64,000 nt of DNA from the NCBI GenBank assembly GCA_009594865.1, contig VOPT01000002.1:1-64000 (forward strand). Direction: 5' to 3'. Each line of letters starts with the position of its first letter. The stretch's first letter is position 1. Positions 1 to 7,421 of the stretch are shown here, piece by piece. A program made the translations under genes and the position numbers. Origin of the DNA: Nitrospira sp. Lineage in GTDB: Bacteria > Nitrospirota > Nitrospiria > Nitrospirales > Nitrospiraceae. A model generated the notes under the pieces. That model did not search any database, had not been told where the DNA came from, and saw only the letters and a program-made list of their open reading frames with translations.

Positions 1-286
1 GGTGGTCGTAGTTCTGCTCCACCCGCATGACGACGCCGTTGCGGACGAAGGCCCGGATCCGACAGCCGTGCGTGTCGTTCGGGGAGCAGCACCAGGTAAA
101 CGAGGAATCGTACCGGTACTGGTCGTGATAGACCCGTTCCCAGGACCGATCCGGGTATTCACCCAGCGGGTTGCCCACCTCGATGACCGGCTGCAGCGCG
201 GTCAACGCGAGGACTTTGTCCGCCACGGCCACGGCCGCGACGGTGCCCGCCGAAATTTTGAGAAACTGTCTCCGTGAAAATAACAT
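1..286 (-). CDS. nxrA: Nitrite oxidoreductase alpha subunit (NxrA), 5' part only
   Basis: This is the first 95 codons of a gene that continues past the left edge. NxrA is the molybdenum bis-MGD catalytic subunit that oxidises nitrite to nitrate. The translation starts MLFSRRQFLKISAG, with a perfect twin-arginine motif (residues 4-10) and a hydrophobic stretch, so export is expected. After it come a PVIEVGNPLGEYPDRSWE segment and a type II DMSO-reductase N-terminal iron-sulfur region with Cys66, Cys67 and Cys75 (WCCSPNDTHGC), then RNGVVMRVEQNYDH. This order matches Nitrospira NxrA as I remember it. AAGGAG lies just upstream of the ATG. An in-frame GTG at 331 with its own AAAGGAGG would add 15 residues. 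A related non-NXR molybdoenzyme of the same family cannot be excluded from the N-terminus alone. Confidence 0.8.
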   Translation of the reverse strand, partial: MLFSRRQFLKISAGTVAAVAVADKVLALTALQPVIEVGNPLGEYPDRSWERVYHDQYRYDSSFTWCCSPNDTHGCRIRAFVRNGVVMRVEQNYDH

Positions 287-565
287 AGATGACTCCTTAT
301 GTAAGGGGGAGGGTTGTGGGATGGGATGCACGGTGCGGGACCTCCTTTCTCTTAATAAGCGCCTCTAATGGCCGATAAAAAAGCAGAGGTATCATAGCGG
401 GCCTCCGCAAGAAACAACGTCCTTATTCAGGGAAAATTCTGTCAATGTTTAATGACAGGCCGTCACGTGAAAAATCCGGCACCCAAGGTGTATCCCTAGT
501 TGCATTCTGAGCCTAAGCGTGGTGGACTAGCAGGTGGAGAACTCTGCAGGAAGGAGTTCAGGCAC
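287..565. promoter_or_regulatory. Divergent intergenic region nxrA / NarL-type regulator
   Basis: This 279-bp region separates the divergent nxrA and response-regulator genes and must hold promoters for both. On the minus strand TATGAT (391-396) is a plausible -10 for nxrA, but no good -35 stands at the right distance. A second Shine-Dalgarno, AAAGGAGG, with an in-frame GTG (331) lies in the nxrA leader. On the plus strand no convincing sigma-70 or sigma-54 site was found. The region is AT-richer than the flanking genes. Confidence 0.4.
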
Positions 566-1207
566 GTGCAACGGGCCGTCATCGCAGACGATCATCATCT
601 GTACCGTCGTGGTACCCGGGACGTGATCCAGGAGGCGTTTTCGCCCGAGCTCATTGCCGAGGCGAATACAGGCGAACAACTTATCAATCTTGTACGGGCA
701 ACTTGTTGGGATCTCTGTATCATGGACGTGTCCATGCCCACCAAGTCGGGACCCGATCTCATCGAAGAAGTGCTGCAGACCCGTCCGTCGATGCCCATTC
801 TAGTGTTGTCGATGCACCCGGAAGAGCATTATGCAGTGCGGATGCTCCGCGCAGGAGCGCGCGGATATCTGAATAAATGCACCACTGATGCCCCGTTGCT
901 GACTGAAGCGATTCGCTCGTTGCTCGCCGGCCACAAATTTATTACCTCTACTGTGGCCGAATGTCTGGCCGACACCGTCTGTGCCGGATCGCACCCTTCT
1001 TCAGACCTGCATCAGATTCTTTCGAACCGAGAGCTCCAAATCTTCCAAATGCTGGCTGCGGGAAAACCGGTCAAAGAAATTGCCGGCACGCTGTTTATTA
1101 GTGCCGCCACGGTCAGCACCTACAGAACCCGCGTGTTGACCAAACTCGCCCTGGACAGCAATGCTGACCTCGTGCGCTACGCGCTCGAACATTCGTTGAT
1201 TACCTAA
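566..1207 (+). CDS. NarL/FixJ-family response regulator
   Basis: This 213-residue cytoplasmic DNA-binding response regulator has a receiver domain (residues 1-120) with the acidic pair Asp8-Asp9 and probable phospho-acceptor Asp54 in CIMDVSMP. A LuxR-type helix-turn-helix follows at about 145-205 (LSNRELQIFQMLAAGKPVKE...). I chose the GTG at 566 because AAGGAG stands 9 nt upstream and it places the receiver at the N-terminus; a TTG at 500 would add 22 residues of non-domain sequence. No histidine kinase is adjacent. It is transcribed divergently from nxrA, which makes nitrite oxidoreductase a candidate target, but this is inference from position. Confidence 0.9.
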   Translation: MQRAVIADDHHLYRRGTRDVIQEAFSPELIAEANTGEQLINLVRATCWDLCIMDVSMPTKSGPDLIEEVLQTRPSMPILVLSMHPEEHYAVRMLRAGARGYLNKCTTDAPLLTEAIRSLLAGHKFITSTVAECLADTVCAGSHPSSDLHQILSNRELQIFQMLAAGKPVKEIAGTLFISAATVSTYRTRVLTKLALDSNADLVRYALEHSLIT

Positions 1208-1720
1208 TTGTTGTGGCTCTGAGCAGGGCTTGGCAGGTTATCGCTCGCACAATCTCGCCCTACCGACTGGTTCCAGCTCCTACCGACTCTGGCTGGAGCC
1301 AATCCCGTACCAACTCAGGGTCACCCGCTGCGGTGAGTCGTATCCGCTTTTGACCGCACCAGGCACAGACCCAGCGCTCGAACTCGCATTGGCCCGGGCG
1401 GTTATCGGAGACCCAATGATGCGCGTGAGGGGGTTTGCTTCGAAGGCTTGATCCCGCGGGAAAGGAGTAGGCGGCCACAAATTTCTCGTTCAACATGAAG
1501 CGAGGATACCGGAATTCCACGGCGAGGTGGGTTAGGAAAGTCCCTGGTTGTGAACATCGAGCCCTTTCTCGCGTAATCGGCAGAGTCACAACGCGAGACC
1601 TACCTCCAGGACGGTGAACACCATTGTTGAGGTCATGGCTGTACCTATCGGCGGGAACCACGGCATCGCGGGCAACAGCGGATCCCAACCGCTCGCCCAT
1701 TCCGGCCTTGATACCGTACT
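1208..1720. other. Region without a convincing gene
   Basis: About 510 bp with no ORF that resembles a known family. One minus-strand frame (1260-1724, 154 codons) is open and its ATG overlaps the stop of the next gene upstream by four bases. Its translation is rich in Arg, Pro and Gly like out-of-frame sequence, apart from a WVCAWCGQKR patch. I do not call it a gene. It may be a decayed sequence. Confidence 0.4.
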
Positions 1721-2311
1721 TCACTCAGGATGGCTCGTATCTTCTTTCAGAGATCGCGGAGCGCTCCATTCAAAGCTGGCAATTCTCCATTGGTTGACGT
1801 CCTTTACCAAGACGTATCCGACATCACTCACATATCCGCCATACCCTTCTAAAACACCTCTGATAGTGGCGGTGCTGCCATTTACGTGTCTTGACTGGAA
1901 CGTACTGTCGCGCGGCTCCATCACAACAGTGTTTCCCTGGATCAGCGCCACAAATTCATCGTACGACACCTGTTCTTTCGCCCTTGCCGATAGGTAGCCG
2001 TAGGCCTGGCCATACTCCCCGTCTTCGATCGATCGCAGTTGGGCGCGAACCATGTCCACCGGTTGCAACGTTTCCCCCCACCAATAGCCGAGGGCCATGA
2101 TCCCCGCCAGGCATAGGAAAGCCACGATTCTCCGCAGAGGAATCTGTGTGGTCTGCGCGATGTGCCACCGGCCAACCAAGACGTCAACGGGTGGGGGGAC
2201 CGTAGGGTTGGGAGCTTGCGCCATGGCCTGCTTGCATTCACCGAGCATGGTCGTCGGCATCGCCACTTCGCGCTTGGGCACCTGTCCGAAGGACTGTAGT
2301 TTTTCCAGCAT
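1721..2311 (-). CDS. Membrane-anchored protein with DUF4864-like C-terminal domain
   Basis: This is a 196-residue protein. An N-terminal cytoplasmic part of about 60 residues is followed by one transmembrane helix (IVAFLCLAGIMALGYWWG, about residues 65-85). The C-terminal domain (about 90-185, QLRSIEDGEYGQAYGYLSAR ... VNQWRIASFEW) looks like the NTF2-fold DUF4864/Lumazine-binding-like domains that often sit outside the membrane. The ATG at 2311 is preferred over an upstream in-frame start because GGAGA stands 4-8 nt before it. Function is unknown. The family assignment rests on pattern only. Confidence 0.65.
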   Translation of the reverse strand: MLEKLQSFGQVPKREVAMPTTMLGECKQAMAQAPNPTVPPPVDVLVGRWHIAQTTQIPLRRIVAFLCLAGIMALGYWWGETLQPVDMVRAQLRSIEDGEYGQAYGYLSARAKEQVSYDEFVALIQGNTVVMEPRDSTFQSRHVNGSTATIRGVLEGYGGYVSDVGYVLVKDVNQWRIASFEWSAPRSLKEDTSHPE

Positions 2312-2561
2312 CACGTCTCCATAAAAGCGGCAGGACACAGGGTCGGTGTAACCATGGGGCATTCAGTCCGAGAGGCCTGGAGGACCATCGAACGTGGTGA
2401 GGCGATTTTCAGGCGATCAGTCTCGAGCAGAGCGAGACGACAACCATCGATCGCCAGGATAACCATGAATCACCATTGGCCACATGATGTGCGCACCGGT
2501 CCATGCAAGGGGGCGGCACTGAGCCGTCTTGCTGGACCGCAGGAGTTACGATGGCCAGAGA

Positions 2562-2867
2562 TCAAATGCGGTAGACAGATATGCGTTGGTGAGGACGAAG
2601 CGTGAGCAGCTGCGATGGAATCAGGGGGGATGGTGAACTCTCTCCCATCTGGATGATCGAGGGGATCATCACAATGGGAGGCACGGAGCTGGTTAACTGT
2701 TTTGGCAGTGGAGGAATCTCGGGCTTGAGCGTCAGGCTCAGTTGCGAGAGCGCCTGTTCATCCTGATCACTCGTGTCCGATAGGCTGTTCACTTGTTCAA
2801 CAAAGGCGACACCGCCGAAAAACAGCCAGATCGCAAGGAGACCCCAGATGACTCGCCTGACCGACAT
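2562..2867 (-). CDS. Small single-pass membrane protein, unknown
   Basis: This 101-residue ORF begins MSVRRVIWGLLAIWLFFGG, a typical signal anchor, and then has a Ser/Pro/Leu-rich tail without recognisable domain (LTLKPEIPPLPKQLTSSVPP). An alternative ATG lies six codons upstream at 2885. It may be exported. No family is recognised. It is codirectional with the gene at 1721-2311, with a 250-bp gap that holds nothing I can identify. Confidence 0.45.
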   Translation of the reverse strand: MSVRRVIWGLLAIWLFFGGVAFVEQVNSLSDTSDQDEQALSQLSLTLKPEIPPLPKQLTSSVPPIVMIPSIIQMGESSPSPLIPSQLLTLRPHQRISVYRI

Positions 2868-3004
2868 GGTTCGATTGTTGATCACCGTAGGACAGTAATA
2901 CGAACCTTACGAAGAGTCAACGTCGCCGGTCCTCACCCGCTCCGCGTGACGCTTGTATCGTTCAGAATACCCGCGGCCTTGGTTGTGAATGCCGTGCCAG
3001 CGGA

Positions 3005-3379
3005 TCATACGAGCACTGGAACCTGAGCGGCTATGGGAAGGGATGCGCAGGAGAACACAGGCGTAGGACTCGCCTCGGGATGGTCACTATACCAGTCGAG
3101 GTCATAACGATCGCCCCGATCGAACACGCGGCGAAGATTGAGCGTCGAGAGCAGCGCCGCAAATCCTTCGACTCGTTGTTTTCGATTGTGAAACACCGTC
3201 GTCTCAACCTGCAGCGTTTTTTCTTGCGACCCGTCAAAAGGCACGATCACAAACACGTGATAACGTGATCCGACTTGCCGGGACAAAATACTGGCTCGGG
3301 GGAAAGTGGGGACCAGATACCGGATCAAGACCGTCAGTTTCTCCTCAACGCTTGGCTCTTGGTACCAGACCATGGTCAT
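3005..3379 (-). CDS. Hypothetical protein
   Basis: This ORF of about 124 residues has normal coding composition: it alternates hydrophobic and charged residues, with a segment IRYLVPTFPRASILSRQ followed by RYHVFVIVPFDG that reads like a small alpha/beta domain. No signal peptide or known motif is present. ATGs at 3379 and 3373 are both possible and follow a GAGGTG stretch. The open frame extends upstream to 3487, but those residues look non-coding. Confidence 0.5.
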   Translation of the reverse strand: MTMVWYQEPSVEEKLTVLIRYLVPTFPRASILSRQVGSRYHVFVIVPFDGSQEKTLQVETTVFHNRKQRVEGFAALLSTLNLRRVFDRGDRYDLDWYSDHPEASPTPVFSCASLPIAAQVPVLV

Positions 3380-3894
3380 CACCTCTGAGCTTCCGGCCAC
3401 TCGCCTGCCAAAGGTCAAGAGTCCCTGCACCCTATCGCTCGGACCAACGAGTCGGCCTTGTGAGGAGTCCGAGCGTTGCGAGCCCACAGATCACGGCCAG
3501 CAGCAGGAGATTCGCCACCAGAAACAATCATCCCTTTAGCTCGTGCGTCATACCGGTATCGTACGGCTCCCCGGTCGGCCGTGAAGCTAGGGGAAACCGC
3601 TGGAATGCACTCGGGAATACTCTCGTTCCCGGTCGGCTCGTCTCTGTGGATGCTAGCCCGTACCGCCAGATTGACGTGAGGCACCGGGGGCCGATTGCTG
3701 TCTCTGTTTATGGGGTGCCGTGGGTGAGGAATCTGAACTTGCAGGGGGGCAGCATTACTTGGAATAAGATAAGACGTCGACGAGGGCACTCATGTCGTGA
3801 TCTCTCACCCGTCAGGATACTGCTCGGAGGACGATGCAGGGAGCGGAATGACCGAACGATGTGCCGGAATGGCTACTGAGGACGAGAAGGAAAG
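3380..3894. other. Region without a convincing gene
   Basis: About 515 bp between a hypothetical gene and the tRNA. Frames are open on both strands (for example plus 3265-3879) because the sequence is GC-rich, but their translations are Arg/Pro/Ser-rich with no domain, signal peptide or ribosome binding site. I see no RNA gene or repeat here. Confidence 0.4.
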
Positions 3895-3970
3895 TGGTGG
3901 AGGGCAGGGGAGTTGAACCCCCGACCCCTACGTTGCGAACGTAGTGCTCTCCCAACTGAGCTAGCCCCCC
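3895..3970 (-). tRNA. tRNA-Ala, anticodon CGC
   Basis: A complete 76-nt cloverleaf on the minus strand with encoded 3' CCA (3895-3897). The acceptor stem GGGGGGC pairs with GCCCTCC and contains the G3:U70 wobble pair, the alanine identity element; the discriminator is A. The anticodon stem CTACG/CGTAG encloses the loop TTCGCAA, giving CGC, which reads GCG. The D arm (AGCTCAGTTGGGAGAGC) and T arm (GGGGGTTCAACTCCCC) are standard. Confidence 0.97.
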
Positions 3971-3983
3971 ACAACCAGGCCGC

Positions 3984-4012
3984 ATTATACACAACCAAGG
4001 CCGCAGTCTCTA
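3984..4012 (-). promoter_or_regulatory. Candidate promoter of tRNA-Ala
   Basis: On the minus strand a perfect TATAAT (3984-3989) sits 13 bp before the first tRNA base. It is preceded 17 bp upstream by TAGAGA (4007-4012), a 4/6 match to TTGACA. Position and spacing suit a stable-RNA promoter. Confidence 0.6.
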
Positions 4013-4053
4013 GCGGGCTGCGGAAAAAGTCTACGAAGCTGCGAGGTCTTCCA

Positions 4054-4725
4054 TCACGGATAGTGGAAACCAGCCGCCGGCACATCAGGCTCCGCCACCA
4101 GCACCCGCCGCCCCTCCACTCGCAACCGCCCCTCGGCAAAGAGTTGGATGGCTCGCGGATAGATACGGTGTTCATGCTCAAGAATGCGAGCGGCTAAGGT
4201 CTCAGGCGTGTCTCCTTCAGTGATCGGCACGGCCGCCTGGATGATGATCGGTCCTTCATCGACCCCTTCGGTGACGAAATGCACCGTACAGCCGGCAATT
4301 TTGCATCCATGCTCGATAGCTTTCTTCTGCACATCCAGCCCCGGAAACGACGGAAGCAACGACGGATGAATATTCATCATCCGGTTATGATAAGCCGTGA
4401 CCAGCACCGCGGTGACGATCTTCATATATCCGGCCAGCAGCACCAGATCGACCTCATGCTTCTGCAGAACTTCATGGACGGCTCGATCATAGGCCTCGCG
4501 GCTATCAGGGCGCCCCGCGAAGGGCTTGGGATCGAGCCAGACCGCCGGCGCACCATGCTTGCGCGCTCGCTCCAGAGCCAGGGCTTCCTGCTTGTTGCTC
4601 AGCACCACCGCTATTTCAGCCGAGAGCGCCCGCTTCTCGATCGCCTCGATGATCGCCTGCAGATTGGATCCCCGTCCGGAGGCCAAGACACCCAATCGCA
4701 CGAGCCGAGGGGCCTTAGCCGACAT
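4054..4725 (-). CDS. purN: Phosphoribosylglycinamide formyltransferase
   Basis: This 223-residue cytoplasmic enzyme transfers a formyl group from 10-formyl-THF to GAR, the third step of purine synthesis. The N-terminal [19 protein letters not shown] is the GAR-binding loop. [12 protein letters not shown] carries the catalytic Asn-His pair, and [13 protein letters not shown] carries the conserved Asp. Length is typical of PurN; the C-terminal extension is short. The start overlaps the end of purM by 11 bp, so the two are probably translationally coupled. Confidence 0.97.
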   Translation of the reverse strand: MSAKAPRLVRLGVLASGRGSNLQAIIEAIEKRALSAEIAVVLSNKQEALALERARKHGAPAVWLDPKPFAGRPDSREAYDRAVHEVLQKHEVDLVLLAGYMKIVTAVLVTAYHNRMMNIHPSLLPSFPGLDVQKKAIEHGCKIAGCTVHFVTEGVDEGPIIIQAAVPITEGDTPETLAARILEHEHRIYPRAIQLFAEGRLRVEGRRVLVAEPDVPAAGFHYP

Positions 4726-5752
4726 ACTCGACCACCCCTTCGTCAGTTGGCTGGGCGACCATTTCTCCGATGTGATAGGCCTGCTCCCCTAACTCGCGCG
4801 CCTTCGCCATCACCCGGTCGGCATGGTCGGGAGCCACCACGAGGATCAGGCCGATCCCCATGTTGAAGACGCGATACATTTCATCCACGGCCACTGATCC
4901 ACGTTCCCGGATCGCTTCAAAAATCGGGAGCACCGGCCAGGATCCCCGGCGAATCCGCGCGCCACACCGGACAGGAAAGACTCGCGGCAAGTTATCGGTG
5001 ATGCCTCCGCCGGTGATGTGCGCAATCCCCTTGATGGGACAACACTCCATCAGCGACAGCACCTGCTTGGCATAAATCCGCGTGGGTGTCAGCAAGGTCT
5101 CGCCAAGCGGCCCGCCCAATTCCGGCACGACCGTCCCGACGGTCAGGCCACTCCGCTCCAGCAGCACCTTCCTGACGAGGGAGAAACCGTTGCTGTGAAC
5201 ACCGCTCGAGGCCAACCCGATGACCACGTCACCCGGCACAATCTGCCTTCCATCGATAATCTTCGGCCGATCGACCACGCCGACAGCAAAGCCAGCCAGG
5301 TCATACTCACCTTCACCGTAAAACGAGGGCATCTCGGCCGTTTCGCCGCCGATCAACGCGCATCCAGCTTGGCGGCAGCCGTCGGAAATGCCCTTCACCA
5401 CCGCGGCGGCCGTCGCGATCGAGAGTTTGCCGGTGGCAAAGTAGTCGAGAAAGAAGAGCGGTTCCGCGCCGCTGACGGCAATATCGTTGACGCACATGGC
5501 GACCAGATCGATGCCGACCGTGTCGTGTTTATCCATGAGGAAGGCGATCTTGAGTTTCGTCCCGACGCCATCCGTTCCGGACACGAGCACCGGATCCTGA
5601 TAACGATTGGCTTGGAACCGGAAGAGGCCGCCGAAGCCGCCCAGATCCGTCATCACCTCAGGGCGAAATGTGGCGCGCACATGCGGCTTGATCCGCTCGA
5701 CGAATTCATCGCCGGCATCGATATCGACTCCGGCATCACGATAAGTAGTCAT
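4715..5752 (-). CDS. purM: Phosphoribosylformylglycinamidine cyclo-ligase
   Basis: This 345-residue cytoplasmic enzyme closes the imidazole ring to give AIR in purine synthesis, using ATP. Family marks are [19 protein letters not shown] at the N-terminus, [15 protein letters not shown], the glycine-rich [11 protein letters not shown] and [14 protein letters not shown]. Length is normal. It is the first gene of a purM-purN operon. Upstream is a 220-bp spacer holding a palindromic element. Confidence 0.97.
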   Translation of the reverse strand: MTTYRDAGVDIDAGDEFVERIKPHVRATFRPEVMTDLGGFGGLFRFQANRYQDPVLVSGTDGVGTKLKIAFLMDKHDTVGIDLVAMCVNDIAVSGAEPLFFLDYFATGKLSIATAAAVVKGISDGCRQAGCALIGGETAEMPSFYGEGEYDLAGFAVGVVDRPKIIDGRQIVPGDVVIGLASSGVHSNGFSLVRKVLLERSGLTVGTVVPELGGPLGETLLTPTRIYAKQVLSLMECCPIKGIAHITGGGITDNLPRVFPVRCGARIRRGSWPVLPIFEAIRERGSVAVDEMYRVFNMGIGLILVVAPDHADRVMAKARELGEQAYHIGEMVAQPTDEGVVEYVG

Positions 5753-5846
5753 TGGGGCCGCATCTTAACGAGCCGACTGATAGCGGGTCAACAATAGTCT
5801 CACGCACTGAGACGCTTCGCGAGTCCGTCAGACATCAACACTAGAA

Positions 5847-5969
5847 GGGCTGCTCAAACAGCTCATCCAACGAGGCCGCAGGCGAGAAAGAACCGGAAGC
5901 GTACCCTGTGGGGTACGTTGAGGATCGATTCGAGCCGAGAACGACGTTGGGGAGCTGTTTCAGCAGCCC
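5847..5969. repeat. Palindromic (MITE/REP-like) intergenic element
   Basis: The 18-bp ends GGGCTGCTCAAACAGCTC (5847-5864) and GAGCTGTTTCAGCAGCCC (5952-5969) are inverted copies that match at 17 of 18 positions, enclosing about 87 bp. Near the centre is a perfect short hairpin, GTACCC-TGTG-GGGTAC (5901-5916). The element carries no ORF and lies between two minus-strand genes. It has the look of a non-autonomous mobile or REP-type repeat. I recall related sequences being frequent in Nitrospira genomes, but copy number cannot be checked here. Confidence 0.7.
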
Positions 5970-5972
5970 GAG

Positions 5973-7373
5973 CTACATTTCGGGGCGCATCTCAACATCG
6001 AGCAACTTAATCTTCCGATGAAGATGGCTGCGCTCGATCTTGAGATCTTCCGCCGTGCGGGAAATATTCCAGTGATGTTCCCGCAATTTGCGCGCAATGA
6101 ATTCCTTCTCGAACGCGTTCCGCGCGTCACGGAGCGAATCGTACGGCCTGGTCAGCAACGTATTGGCCGGCTGGACGCCGGCAGCCGATTGGGCGGCAGA
6201 CATTTGGGGGCGGACCTGCAAGGCGACGGACGCATGGGCCGCCTCGATCACCGGTCCCGGCACCATAATCATCAGCCGCTCGATCAGATTCCGCAGTTCA
6301 CGGATATTGCCCGGCCATTCATACTGCATGAACACATCCATGGCCTGCGGCGACACCTGCTTGATCTTCAACCCCTGCTCTTCCGCATGCACGCGCAGGA
6401 AATGTTTCACCAGCAAAGGAATATCCTCCCGGCGATCGCGCAAGGTGGGCACCACGATCGGCACCACGTTCAGGCGGTAAAACAAGTCATCCCGAAACGT
6501 GCCCTTGTCGATTTCCTGCAGCAGGTCTTTGTTCGAAGCGGCCAGCACGCGCACATCGACTTTGATCAGCTTGGTCCCCCCCACCCGCGTGAACTGCTGC
6601 TCCTGCAGCGCCCGTAACACCTTGGCCTGGGTGCTCAAACTCATGTCCGCAATTTCGTCGAGAAACAAGGTGCCGCCGTCGGCCTGCTCGAACTGCCCGC
6701 GCTTCATGGTGGTCGCTCCGCTGAAGGCGCCTCGCTCGTGGCCGAACAACTCGCTCTCGATCAAGGTTTCGGGAATCGCCGCGCAGTTCACCGCCACAAA
6801 CGGGCGAGTCGCCCTGTGGCTGTGTTGATGGATGGCTCTGGCCACCAACTCCTTACCTGTGCCGTTTTCACCGCCGATCAACACGCGACTGTTGGTCGGA
6901 CCGGCCGTTTCGATCAGTTGTTTCAATTGCTGCATGACCGGGGCCTGGCCGATGAGTTCGAATTTGCGCTCCACCTTCGTGCGAAGCGAGCGATTCTCCT
7001 GCTCGAGCCGATGTTGATCCAGGGCATGCTTCACCCGGAGCGTCACATTTTCGAGAGAGAGCGGTTTTTCGATATAGTCATAGGCCCCCAACTTGATCGC
7101 CTTCACCGCGGTCTCGATCGAGCCATGCCCGGACATCATCATCACCTGCGTATTCGGCACCAATTCGCGCAGGCGCTTGAGCGTCTCCAGTCCATCCATC
7201 TCCGGCATCCAAATATCCAGCATCATCAGTTCAGGCGGATTGATCGTGCAGTGCCTCAGGGCCTCCATGCCGCTTTTGGCCACACTCACGTCATACCCTT
7301 CGTCCTCGAGAATACTGCTCAAGGAGTTCAGGATGGAGACTTCGTCATCGACAATCAGAATCGAAGCAGACAT
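5973..7373 (-). CDS. ntrX: Sigma-54-dependent response regulator (NtrX-like)
   Basis: This 466-residue NtrC-class activator has a receiver domain (residues 1-120, phospho-acceptor in MLDIWMPEMDG), an AAA+ domain (about 143-380) with Walker A GENGTGKE and the sigma-54 loop GAFSGA, and a C-terminal Fis-type helix-turn-helix (NISRTAEDLKIERSHLHRKI). It drives transcription at sigma-54 promoters after phosphorylation. It lies 48 bp downstream of an NtrY-like kinase gene, its likely partner. One good sigma-54 promoter is seen in this window, at 35532. The ntrX name reflects the pairing; ligand and regulon are unknown. Confidence 0.9.
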   Translation of the reverse strand: MSASILIVDDEVSILNSLSSILEDEGYDVSVAKSGMEALRHCTINPPELMMLDIWMPEMDGLETLKRLRELVPNTQVMMMSGHGSIETAVKAIKLGAYDYIEKPLSLENVTLRVKHALDQHRLEQENRSLRTKVERKFELIGQAPVMQQLKQLIETAGPTNSRVLIGGENGTGKELVARAIHQHSHRATRPFVAVNCAAIPETLIESELFGHERGAFSGATTMKRGQFEQADGGTLFLDEIADMSLSTQAKVLRALQEQQFTRVGGTKLIKVDVRVLAASNKDLLQEIDKGTFRDDLFYRLNVVPIVVPTLRDRREDIPLLVKHFLRVHAEEQGLKIKQVSPQAMDVFMQYEWPGNIRELRNLIERLMIMVPGPVIEAAHASVALQVRPQMSAAQSAAGVQPANTLLTRPYDSLRDARNAFEKEFIARKLREHHWNISRTAEDLKIERSHLHRKIKLLDVEMRPEM

Positions 7374-7421
7374 GCATCCCCCACATACGATCCGACGACG
7401 CCCACGCGAGCGTCCGTTCCC

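Noticed and set aside
3265..3879. Plus-strand ORF of 204 codons
   Set aside because: Arg/Ser/Pro-rich translation without domain, signal peptide or ribosome binding site.
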